Below the pieces are notes generated by a model that saw nothing but the letters and a program-made list of their open reading frames with translations, had not been told where the DNA came from and ran no database searches. The translations under genes were made by a program, and so were the position numbers. DNA of 8,981 bases from Hyphomicrobiales bacterium (GTDB taxonomy: Bacteria > Pseudomonadota > Alphaproteobacteria > Rhizobiales > Aestuariivirgaceae), in the NCBI GenBank assembly GCA_025356765.1, contig JANXRO010000253.1:1-8981 (forward strand). Direction: 5' to 3'. Below are positions 1-6,526 of the stretch, piece by piece; position 1 is the stretch's first letter; every line of letters begins with the position of its first letter.

Positions 1-1
1 C

Positions 2-49
2 CGTGCTTTCATAGAACATTGGATGATGAGTGTTATTAAAGCAGTATGA
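2..49 (+). CDS. Possible 3' end of an upstream gene (partial, unidentified)
   Basis: The second forward frame is open from the window edge to a TGA at 47-49 and would encode the tail RAFIEHWMMSVIKAV. Its stop lies 32 bp before the ATG of the polymerase gene, a spacing that would suit an upstream member of the same operon. Only 15 codons are visible, so no family can be assigned. The first forward frame is also open, to a TAA at 37-39, so even the frame is uncertain. The choice rests on the hydrophobic, protein-like composition of the tail and is weak. Confidence 0.25.
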   Translation, partial: RAFIEHWMMSVIKAV

Positions 50-81
50 ATTTTTAACCTTGAGCGCATTTGCCACCTTCG

Positions 82-1431
82 ATGAATCAGTCACAGACCA
101 TACCTGGAACCTATTCGCAGTGGCCCGAGCGGCATAGTTCAGGCTTGCAGAGTCGTGAGTGGAAGCCCGCGCATTTCTTTTGGGTGATGTTCTTTTTGTC
201 ACCGTTTTTTATTGCTCGCATTTTTATCGGCGGTGCTGCAGAAAGCTATGACGATTTCAACGGCATTGGGCTTGGATTTTTGGGTTATGGTGTTCACGCC
301 ATTGTTGTGATTTACTATTTGGCATTTGCCAGACACCGACCAAACACAAAGCAAATATCATATTTGATTATTGTGGGTCTCATTCTTTCATCAATTTTTC
401 ACGCTTCGCTGCTGACATTTTCTGATGAACTTGGAATGAACTATGCAATTTTGGCCATCGCCCGAAATACAATGTGGGTTATTGCTTGTGTCGCAATTGC
501 CAATATCACTGATCAAGAAAGTTTCTTGAAAGGGCTGCTCTGGTTTTGTTATTTTACGTTTGGCATAATAATTTTGACCAGCGCCATATATTTTGCAACC
601 GGCTTTCCGCTTAACCTCATTCTTTCGGGAAATTTTCCGCGTGCTCAAGGCTTAATGACAGAGCCTTCTGCCGTCTCCGGAATTCTTGGAGGATTCACCG
701 CCCTTGCGCTTGCGCGAAAACAGAAATGGCGTCTTGCATTGGTTCTTGGTATTGCGCTTTTGGTGAATTCCGTCATTGCCATCATGGCAGTCTGTGTAGG
801 CCTGATTACAGGTTGGCTTTCTCGCACAAAAACCAGCCGGCGTTTTGTAGGGCCTGTTCGGCTTGTTTTCCTGCTTGTTTTCCCTGTGGTTATTGTTGTG
901 GCACCGCTCTACAGCCACGAAATTTCACAATCCGCCATTGATGCGATGAACTACTTCGACAACACAAATTTTGGACAAACCGCATTTTACAATTCAATTG
1001 TTCTCCGCTTTCTTCAAGCTTTGAGCGTGCTTGAAACTGGCTTGGATAAAGTAGCCGAGGGCAATAACCAAATTGATGGTGGTTTGTTTCGATTCACATC
1101 AGTTGTATTGCTTTTGAATCAGATGACAGACGGGCTGCGTTGGCTGGTTGGTTTTGGCATTGGTGCCCATGCGCAATTGATGATTGGACAAAATCAATCA
1201 ATTCTCGATTTTGGCATGTTGCCCTTCATCATTTCATCTTATGGATTTGTTTTTGGTGCGGTGATTTTTTTACTGATCTTGAAAGGCATTGCCAGCAGGC
1301 TCACGCCATTGCTATTGTTCGTCACACCATTTGCTGCTGTGACAATTTTGAATTCTGCCGGTGGCATTCACGCCTATTCTGTCGTGCTGGTTACAGCCCT
1401 GTTGTCGCGCACTGAATCGCCCAGCTTATGA
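82..1431 (+). CDS. Wzy-like O-antigen/exopolysaccharide polymerase (multi-pass membrane protein)
   Basis: This is a 449-residue inner-membrane protein with about ten predicted hydrophobic segments, for example near residues 33-46, 62-80, 92-106, 121-139, 150-170, 215-242, 258-276, 380-400 and 404-425. A long hydrophilic stretch at about 277-375, probably periplasmic, separates the last helices. The motif RAQGLMTEPS at about 187-196 resembles the R-x-x-G-x-x-x-E-P-S signature often seen in Wzy and O-antigen-ligase-like proteins. The topology and the neighbouring flippase also favour a polymerase that joins lipid-linked repeat units at the periplasmic face. Wzy proteins are poorly conserved, so a WaaL-type ligase is an alternative. 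The start is chosen at ATG 82; an in-frame TTG at 70, with a GAG at 62-64 before it, would add four residues (MPPS) and cannot be excluded. Its stop overlaps the next start as ATGA. Confidence 0.8.
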   Translation: MNQSQTIPGTYSQWPERHSSGLQSREWKPAHFFWVMFFLSPFFIARIFIGGAAESYDDFNGIGLGFLGYGVHAIVVIYYLAFARHRPNTKQISYLIIVGLILSSIFHASLLTFSDELGMNYAILAIARNTMWVIACVAIANITDQESFLKGLLWFCYFTFGIIILTSAIYFATGFPLNLILSGNFPRAQGLMTEPSAVSGILGGFTALALARKQKWRLALVLGIALLVNSVIAIMAVCVGLITGWLSRTKTSRRFVGPVRLVFLLVFPVVIVVAPLYSHEISQSAIDAMNYFDNTNFGQTAFYNSIVLRFLQALSVLETGLDKVAEGNNQIDGGLFRFTSVVLLLNQMTDGLRWLVGFGIGAHAQLMIGQNQSILDFGMLPFIISSYGFVFGAVIFLLILKGIASRLTPLLLFVTPFAAVTILNSAGGIHAYSVVLVTALLSRTESPSL

Positions 1432-2618
1432 ACAAGGTGCTGTTGCAAGATTTATTTTTCATCATCCTCACACGCGGTTCAGGTTTTGCGATCACGGTCA
1501 CAATGCTGTTTGCAAACACCATCGCGCGCGGCCAACAAGCCTACATACAAATTGGCCAAGATATGGCTTTGGCCCTGTTGATTGTTGGTGCACCCATTGG
1601 TGTAGTTGCGCAAATACAGATCAGAAGAATAACCGCCACTGGAGATTTGGCCAGATATTTGCGGCCCGCCAATCTGGTAAGTTTAGGTGCCGCAACAGCT
1701 GCAATTTTGTCATTGTTAACGTCAACAGACAAACGTCTTGGTGGCGTTGAAATTAAAACAGTTCTTGAAGCGATGGGCTTTATCCTCTGCCAATCTGTTC
1801 TTGTGTCGCTGTTGCTATTGTCATCGCTTGCAAAAAACACAATGCTAAAGGTCTCGATATTGCTGATGATGTGCGTTTCGCTTTTCTTTATTTTGTCGTT
1901 GCGTTGGCTTAATCCCTATGGTGTCGCCAAAATGGGGCTGATTGTCGAAATCAGCATTTTGTGGTTTGCAGGTTTCATTGCCCTGCGCTTGGCGGGGCAA
2001 GTGCCAAAGCTGGCAAAGACGCCAGATCCCTATCCCTTCTCATTTCAATCGTTTTCAAAATATGTAATCGCAGTATTGGTATTCAACGGTCTCATTGTGG
2101 TTGATTGGCGGTTACTCAAAACTATTCTTGATCCACAGGCTTTCACCAGCATCAGCCAACCGCGCGTTCTGATCGAGCGTCTCTTCATGCCCATTTTAGC
2201 CACAACCGTAAGCGCGCTATTGGTTGGCAAATATCGCAACGCAAATAACAACCGACGCAACTATCTGGCCCACATGCCTCTGCCGCAAATAATATCGATT
2301 TGTGGGTTGCTGTCGATTGCTGTGGGTGTAGCCAGCTTGCATTGGCCAATCGGATTTGTTTTACTGCCGCTTGGATATTTAGCGTTTGGAGCGGTTTCCT
2401 ATTTCGTTGATCTTTACCAAGCTCAACATTCAATTGAATTCGTGGCAATTACCTTAGTGGGCTACTTGCTATTTTATGCATGTGTTTCCTGGATTGCGAT
2501 TTCGAATTTTGGAATCTCGGGTCACGCAGTAGCGTGGTTGTTGAGCAATGTTCTGTTTGCTTTCCTGATGTGGTTGGCAATCGAACGAAAAAGAGTGCCG
2601 ACTATTTCTGCTTCCTGA
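1428..2618 (+). CDS. Wzx/MATE-like polysaccharide flippase candidate
   Basis: This 396-residue, very hydrophobic protein has about twelve predicted membrane segments, roughly at residues 8-30, 43-65, 82-98, 115-135, 140-158, 168-188, 210-226, 251-265, 286-304, 308-326, 337-357 and 362-384. Twelve helices and this length fit Wzx-type flippases of the MOP superfamily, which move undecaprenyl-diphosphate-linked repeat units from the cytoplasmic to the periplasmic side. The N-terminal segment with TRGSGFAIT followed by an Ala/Gly-rich second helix resembles the start of such proteins. It carries no sharp catalytic signature, so the call rests on topology and on its place directly after a Wzy-like gene. 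The ATG overlaps the previous stop by 4 nt (ATGA at 1428-1431) and no strong Shine-Dalgarno precedes it, which suggests translational coupling. It is shorter than the roughly 420-500 residues usual for Wzx. Confidence 0.7.
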   Translation: MNKVLLQDLFFIILTRGSGFAITVTMLFANTIARGQQAYIQIGQDMALALLIVGAPIGVVAQIQIRRITATGDLARYLRPANLVSLGAATAAILSLLTSTDKRLGGVEIKTVLEAMGFILCQSVLVSLLLLSSLAKNTMLKVSILLMMCVSLFFILSLRWLNPYGVAKMGLIVEISILWFAGFIALRLAGQVPKLAKTPDPYPFSFQSFSKYVIAVLVFNGLIVVDWRLLKTILDPQAFTSISQPRVLIERLFMPILATTVSALLVGKYRNANNNRRNYLAHMPLPQIISICGLLSIAVGVASLHWPIGFVLLPLGYLAFGAVSYFVDLYQAQHSIEFVAITLVGYLLFYACVSWIAISNFGISGHAVAWLLSNVLFAFLMWLAIERKRVPTISAS

Positions 2619-2628
2619 ATTTCGAAAT
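2619..2628. repeat. 10-bp palindrome filling the convergent gap
   Basis: The whole spacer between the stop of the flippase gene (TGA ending at 2618) and the stop of the methyltransferase gene on the other strand (TAG, 2629-2631) is the perfect palindrome ATTTCGAAAT. There is no loop, GC-rich stem or T-tract typical of an intrinsic terminator, so transcripts from either side probably read into the opposing gene. A site this short could be chance. Confidence 0.35.
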
Positions 2629-3441
2629 CTATTTCACAGGCATTGCCCGTACAATATATCCGCCAGGGATGCGGTCTTTTTCTGGGAGCAAAGGCAACAG
2701 CAAATCAAACGCAATCAGCGGATATAATAAAACCGCCACGAGCCCTTTGACCAAGCGATAGACACGGCCTCCAAAAATTGAAAAATGGACCGCGATAAAT
2801 TCTGTCAAAATGCGATGCAGGGCGGTGCCATGTCCAACGGTGATGCGCCTTTCAATTATGTTCCACTGTGATGCGGGCAACAATTGCGCAAAGGCTTCAG
2901 TGGTAAACCGCCAAAAATCAGTGGGGCCGGGATGATAGCCAATAATAAATGGCAATTGCAGAACAAATTCACCTTCTGGTGAAAGCGTGCGATGGAATTC
3001 GGCAATCGCATCAAATGGCCGATCAACATGTTCCAACACTTCTTGGCTTATGATCAGATGCAGGCTGTTGTCTTTAAACGGCAACTTAAGCGTACCTGCA
3101 GAGACCAAATCTGCGTTGGGCGTAAGTTCAAGATCAAAATTGAGAATGTTTGGCGCATAACGAACGTATCCCGCGCCAAAATTTAAGCCACAATTTTGTT
3201 TACCCAAGTGCGCCACGGCAGCAGATACAACTTGTCGCACTGATCGGCAGCGATTCTGCCTGCCGTATATATATTTAACGATGAAGTTGGAAATGCCGAA
3301 CTTTCTTTCGATCACATGATCGGCCACAGCACCATTCTCAACCAGCACGTTTCCATGCCAGCGCCAAGGAGCTTTATCGGCGATCAATTTTTTCCAGATT
3401 GGTTCGCTTTTGGAATCTGCTGTGCTTTGCTGATCAGTCAT
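2629..3441 (-). CDS. Class I SAM-dependent methyltransferase (Methyltransf_11-like)
   Basis: This 270-residue protein has the layout of a class I methyltransferase. A glycine-rich SAM-binding motif I (LNFGAGYVRY) lies at about 86-95, an acidic strand-2 region (NFDLELTPNADLV) at 101-113, and the post-motif LPFKDNSLHLIISQEVLEHV at 120-139 is typical of the Methyltransf_11 and UbiE-like group. The segment FIIGYHPGPTDFWRFT at about 165-180 occurs in relatives found in polysaccharide clusters. Residues about 230-253 are strongly hydrophobic, so the C-terminus may anchor it to the inner membrane. The substrate is unknown; a sugar of the growing repeat unit or its lipid-linked form is likely from context. 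Its ATG overlaps the stop of the upstream FkbM gene by 4 nt (ATGA on the minus strand, 3438-3441) with only a weak ribosome site, so the two are probably co-translated. Confidence 0.85.
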   Translation of the reverse strand: MTDQQSTADSKSEPIWKKLIADKAPWRWHGNVLVENGAVADHVIERKFGISNFIVKYIYGRQNRCRSVRQVVSAAVAHLGKQNCGLNFGAGYVRYAPNILNFDLELTPNADLVSAGTLKLPFKDNSLHLIISQEVLEHVDRPFDAIAEFHRTLSPEGEFVLQLPFIIGYHPGPTDFWRFTTEAFAQLLPASQWNIIERRITVGHGTALHRILTEFIAVHFSIFGGRVYRLVKGLVAVLLYPLIAFDLLLPLLPEKDRIPGGYIVRAMPVK

Positions 3442-4250
3442 CTTGCGTTAAGTCCAAGGTGTTCTATCAAGCCACGATGCCGAACCCGATGAAGCGCAAA
3501 AACATTGCTGATTAAAGAGGTGGCCGAATGAAATATTTGAAGCTCTGCGGTGAACAAAATATAATTGGCTTCAAGAAAGAAATTCCAAATATTGTCGCGA
3601 TCAGCCTGCACTTCCACCATCAATGCCGGGTGAAATTTTTCAATAAGCGCTTTGCCACCGCGCAAAACCGAATATTCAAATCCTTCAACATCAATTTTTA
3701 TAAAATCAGGCGATGTTTTATTGAAATAGTGATCAAGTGTTACAATCTCAACCTCTCGAGATGTCACTTTTGTTGTTACATGCGCGGCTTCGGCATTCTC
3801 GCGCAGTCCCTGAAAATCACGAACGAATGAATTGTTCTGCCCGGTGAGGGATTCTTCAAAAAACGTGGCTGTGCAATTTTCCGCGCCAGCGCCTTTTTCA
3901 ATCAATTTAATGTTTTCAAATTTCACGGTGTTGCGCTTGATATAAGGCAGATTATTGCTGCCAGGCTCAAACACAAAAACCATACCGTTTGCGCCAACAA
4001 GATATGAAAAATATTGGCTGATAAATCCAATATGGCCCCCAACTTCGACAACGTGAAAGCCCGAAGAAATGAGTTTGGCAAAAAGTTCCATTGAACTTTT
4101 TTCACGCGCCTTGCCATGATACCAATAGCCTTTATGGCGAAAAGAATTCAGAAAAACACGTTGTTTGGGAATCCAGGGATGAGTGACACCAACATCAATT
4201 GCTGTCCACTTCAACAGGGGCAGAACGGCGCGTCGCAACATTTGCATCAT
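3438..4250 (-). CDS. FkbM family methyltransferase
   Basis: This 270-residue protein matches the FkbM family of SAM-dependent O-methyltransferases. Motif I (VVEVGGHIGF) lies at about 67-76, the acidic ribose-binding strand ends with FEPG at 94-97, and the family hallmark FIKIDVEGFE lies at about 183-192, followed by VLRGGKALIEKFHPALMVEVQ. FkbM proteins methylate hydroxyls on polyketides or, in surface-glycan loci, probably sugars. The N-terminus MMQMLRR allows starts at 4250, 4247 or 4241. GGAAG on the minus strand, ending 5 nt before 4250, favours the first or second. The frame remains open for a further 26 codons upstream, to a TAA at 4329-4331, but has no ATG, GTG or TTG there. It is the first gene of a two-gene minus-strand unit with the next methyltransferase. 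Confidence 0.9.
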   Translation of the reverse strand: MMQMLRRAVLPLLKWTAIDVGVTHPWIPKQRVFLNSFRHKGYWYHGKAREKSSMELFAKLISSGFHVVEVGGHIGFISQYFSYLVGANGMVFVFEPGSNNLPYIKRNTVKFENIKLIEKGAGAENCTATFFEESLTGQNNSFVRDFQGLRENAEAAHVTTKVTSREVEIVTLDHYFNKTSPDFIKIDVEGFEYSVLRGGKALIEKFHPALMVEVQADRDNIWNFFLEANYILFTAELQIFHSATSLISNVFALHRVRHRGLIEHLGLNAR

Positions 4251-4300
4251 TGGCGCTTCCCAATTTTCAACATTTGCCTCAACGATGCCCCCGCTATTAC

Positions 4301-4324
4301 TTTCAACGAATTGATTGGTTGAAA
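4301..4324. repeat. 7-bp inverted repeat, possible operator
   Basis: TTTCAAC (4301-4307) and GTTGAAA (4318-4324) are perfect inverted copies separated by 10 bp. The element sits near the centre of the divergent gap, about 50 bp from the FkbM start and 57 bp from the oxidoreductase start. That position would suit a dimeric regulator controlling both directions. The sequence is the only evidence, and no regulator gene is present in the window. Confidence 0.4.
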
Positions 4325-4371
4325 CCGTTTAGCAAGAAAGCTACACGTTTCGATAGCAATAAATGGTGGTT

Positions 4372-4376
4372 GAGAG
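4372..4376 (+). promoter_or_regulatory. Ribosome binding site that fixes the oxidoreductase start
   Basis: GAGAG lies 5 nt before the ATG at 4382, a normal Shine-Dalgarno distance. It supports this start over the in-frame TTG at 4199, which lies inside the divergent FkbM gene. Confidence 0.6.
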
Positions 4377-4381
4377 ATACA

Positions 4382-6526
4382 ATGAAGCAACTTTTGACCG
4401 ATTTCGCAAAAGGCCAAACCTTTTTGGCCGACGTGCCGGTTCCCAAACCAACAGCAGGCGAAGTTTTGATTAAAACCGCTTTCAGCCTCATTTCAACCGG
4501 CACCGAACGCATGGTGGTTGAATTTGGTCGCTCCTCTTTGATCAACAAAGTCAGGTCACAACCTGCAAAAGTAAAACAAGTTCTGCAAAAAATCAAAACA
4601 GATGGATTGCTTGCGACCTACGACGCCGTGCAATCGAAATTGGCGGCACCTTTGGGTTTGGGCTATTGCAATGCCGGTGTTGTTGTTGCTGTAGGCCCGA
4701 ATGTCATCGCTTTGAAAGTGGGAGATAGGGTGGCCTCCAACGGCGCCCATGCTGAATATGTGATCGTTCCCGTAAACCTTTGCGCCAAAATTCCTGATAC
4801 CGTAACCAATGAAAATGCGGTGGCCACGGTTGCCGCAGCAATTGGCCTGCAAGGTGTGCGATTGGCTGAACCCACGTTGGGTGAGGCTGTTGTTGTTATA
4901 GGTGCTGGTCTTATCGGCCTGTTGACAATTCAACTTTTGCTGGCCCAAGGCTGCCGCGTTATGGCTGTGGATTTGGATGCGTCGCGGCTTTCTTTGGCTC
5001 AAAGCTTTGGTTGTGAAATTTGTCACGCCAAACCGGGTGTTGATGTTGTTGCCCAAGCGCTGGAATTCAGTCGTGGTCGTGGTGTTGATGCGGTGTTGAT
5101 TACAACAGCAACCCAGTCAAACATTCCCATTGAACAGGCTGCCCAAATGGCCAGACGCAATGGCCGCATTATTATGACAGGCGTTGCTGGCCTTCATATC
5201 AATCGCGATGATTTTTTCAAAAAAGAACTTAGCTTTCGTGTTTCATGTTCCTATGGCCCGGGCAGGTATGATCCGGCCTATGAAGAAAACGGGCAAGATT
5301 ATCCCGTGGGATTTGTGCGCTGGACAGAGCAACGCAATTTTGAAGCCGTGCTGGATATGATGGCCGCAGGGAAAATAGATGTAAGCCCATTGATCAGCCA
5401 CAAATTTATATTTGCAGATGTGACCAAAGCTTATGACGTGTTGGCAAAAGATCGCGCCGCACTCGCCATCATGTTGGCCTATGATCAAAACACTGTTTCA
5501 TCATCACGGGTAAAGCTGGAAGTACACAGTGTTGCACCTTTGGCCTCCATGAACAACAATGGCAAAATTGGTTTTGTGGGTGCGGGCAATTATGCATCGC
5601 GGGTTCTTATTCCAGCATTTAGAAAGGCCGGCGCCCAATTTGGTTTGATAGCGTCAAAAGGCGGATTGAATGCTTCTGCCGTGGGCCAACGTGCTGGTTT
5701 TGAAGAAGCCACCACTGAAATCAAAGAGCTTTTGGCAGATCCTTCGCATCAAGCAATTGTTATTGCTACACGCCACGACAGCCATGCGAAGTTTGCTTTG
5801 AAGGCATTGCAAGCTGGCAAAAATGTTTTCGTCGAAAAGCCGTTGGCCTTGAACCGTGACGAACTTGACGAAATTGAAAAGTTTTTTTTAAATGAAACCA
5901 GCCCAATGCCTCTCCCCATTTTGACTGTCGGCTTTAATCGGCGATTTTCACCATTCGTTATGAAAATGAAAAGTTGGCTTGATAGCGTGCAAGCGCCAAA
6001 ATCATTTATCGTAACAGTGAATGCGGGTTCCATCCCGCGCGAAAGTTGGGTTCAAGAAAAATCTTCAGGCGGCGGGCGTATTGCTGGTGAAGCATGTCAC
6101 TTCATTGATCTGCTGCGCCATTTGGCCAATTCCCCCATTACAGGGTTTGAAACGTCCGCGATGTTGGGAAATAAAGCTGCTTCTGATTTGCGCGACACGG
6201 CTTGCATCACGCTGCGGTTTGCATCGGGATCAATCGGCACAATCCACTATTTTGCAAACGGCAACAGCAATTTTCCAAAAGAACGCATTGAAGCGTTTTG
6301 CGGTGGAAATGTTGCAGTGATCGATAATTTTAGAAAACTGACAGGGTTTGGTCGCGGTGTCCCATCGGGTCGCAGTTGGCGTCAAGATAAAGGCCAAGTG
6401 CAATGCGCAAAAGCCTTTCTCGGCGCAGTTCAGGGCAAAAACCATATGCCAATTCCATTGGCCGAGATTTTTGAAGTATCGCGCGCAACGATCGATATCG
6501 CGCAATCCTTGGACGAACAGGTTTAA
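4382..6526 (+). CDS. Bi-domain oxidoreductase: MDR dehydrogenase fused to Gfo/Idh/MocA
   Basis: This 714-residue cytoplasmic protein fuses two NAD(P)-dependent modules. Residues about 1-365 form a medium-chain dehydrogenase, with LGLGYCNAGVVVAVG at 91-105, VGDRVASNGAHAEYV at 113-127 and a Rossmann loop VVIGAGLIGL at 171-180. Residues about 394-714 form a Gfo/Idh/MocA domain, with GFVGAGNYASR at 397-407, the EKP motif at 485-487 (Lys486 likely catalytic) and GGGRIAGEACHFIDLLRHL at 563-581, where His573 fits the usual second catalytic position. The expected GHE of zinc dehydrogenases reads GYC here and no obvious zinc-ligand cysteine cluster is seen, so the first half may work without zinc. Relatives are recurrent in surface-polysaccharide loci beside heparinase-like genes; the substrate is unproven, and a sugar nucleotide or uronic acid is my inference. 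The ATG at 4382 gives the MKQLL start usual for the family. The stop TAA overlaps the next ATG by one base. Confidence 0.88.
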   Translation: MKQLLTDFAKGQTFLADVPVPKPTAGEVLIKTAFSLISTGTERMVVEFGRSSLINKVRSQPAKVKQVLQKIKTDGLLATYDAVQSKLAAPLGLGYCNAGVVVAVGPNVIALKVGDRVASNGAHAEYVIVPVNLCAKIPDTVTNENAVATVAAAIGLQGVRLAEPTLGEAVVVIGAGLIGLLTIQLLLAQGCRVMAVDLDASRLSLAQSFGCEICHAKPGVDVVAQALEFSRGRGVDAVLITTATQSNIPIEQAAQMARRNGRIIMTGVAGLHINRDDFFKKELSFRVSCSYGPGRYDPAYEENGQDYPVGFVRWTEQRNFEAVLDMMAAGKIDVSPLISHKFIFADVTKAYDVLAKDRAALAIMLAYDQNTVSSSRVKLEVHSVAPLASMNNNGKIGFVGAGNYASRVLIPAFRKAGAQFGLIASKGGLNASAVGQRAGFEEATTEIKELLADPSHQAIVIATRHDSHAKFALKALQAGKNVFVEKPLALNRDELDEIEKFFLNETSPMPLPILTVGFNRRFSPFVMKMKSWLDSVQAPKSFIVTVNAGSIPRESWVQEKSSGGGRIAGEACHFIDLLRHLANSPITGFETSAMLGNKAASDLRDTACITLRFASGSIGTIHYFANGNSNFPKERIEAFCGGNVAVIDNFRKLTGFGRGVPSGRSWRQDKGQVQCAKAFLGAVQGKNHMPIPLAEIFEVSRATIDIAQSLDEQV

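Larger units (their letters stand above)
4251..4381. promoter_or_regulatory. Divergent control region between methyltransferase and oxidoreductase operons
   Basis: This 131-bp gap is the only sizeable non-coding stretch and must hold the promoters for the minus-strand methyltransferase pair and, probably, for the plus-strand oxidoreductase-heparinase-glycosyltransferase unit. It is AT-rich in the middle and carries an inverted repeat at 4301-4324. On the plus strand, TTGAAA at 4319-4324 could be a -35 box, but the matching -10 (TACACG near 4342) is poor. No confident sigma-70 pair is seen on either strand. Confidence 0.55.

Noticed and set aside
1361..1750. 129-codon open frame on the plus strand across the polymerase/flippase junction
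   Set aside because: It is out of frame with two membrane-protein genes; its Cys/His/Arg-rich composition is what shifted membrane-gene sequence gives.
3528..3830. 100-codon open frame on the plus strand
   Set aside because: It is antisense to the SAM-dependent FkbM core, whose motifs are clear, and has no motif of its own.
4199..4381. N-terminal extension of the oxidoreductase from a TTG at 4199
   Set aside because: It would overlap the divergent FkbM gene, starts with a weak codon, has no family similarity, and the ATG at 4382 has a good ribosome site and the family's usual MKQLL beginning.
4556..5056. 166-codon open frame on the minus strand
   Set aside because: It lies wholly antisense to the conserved dehydrogenase domain, and its product is low-complexity and rich in Asn, Gln and His without any family motif.
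5212..5224. TTTTTTCAAAAAA palindrome as a possible terminator
   Set aside because: It is an A/T-only stem with a one-base centre inside an intact conserved coding region (Asp-Asp-Phe-Phe-Lys-Lys), so codon content explains it.
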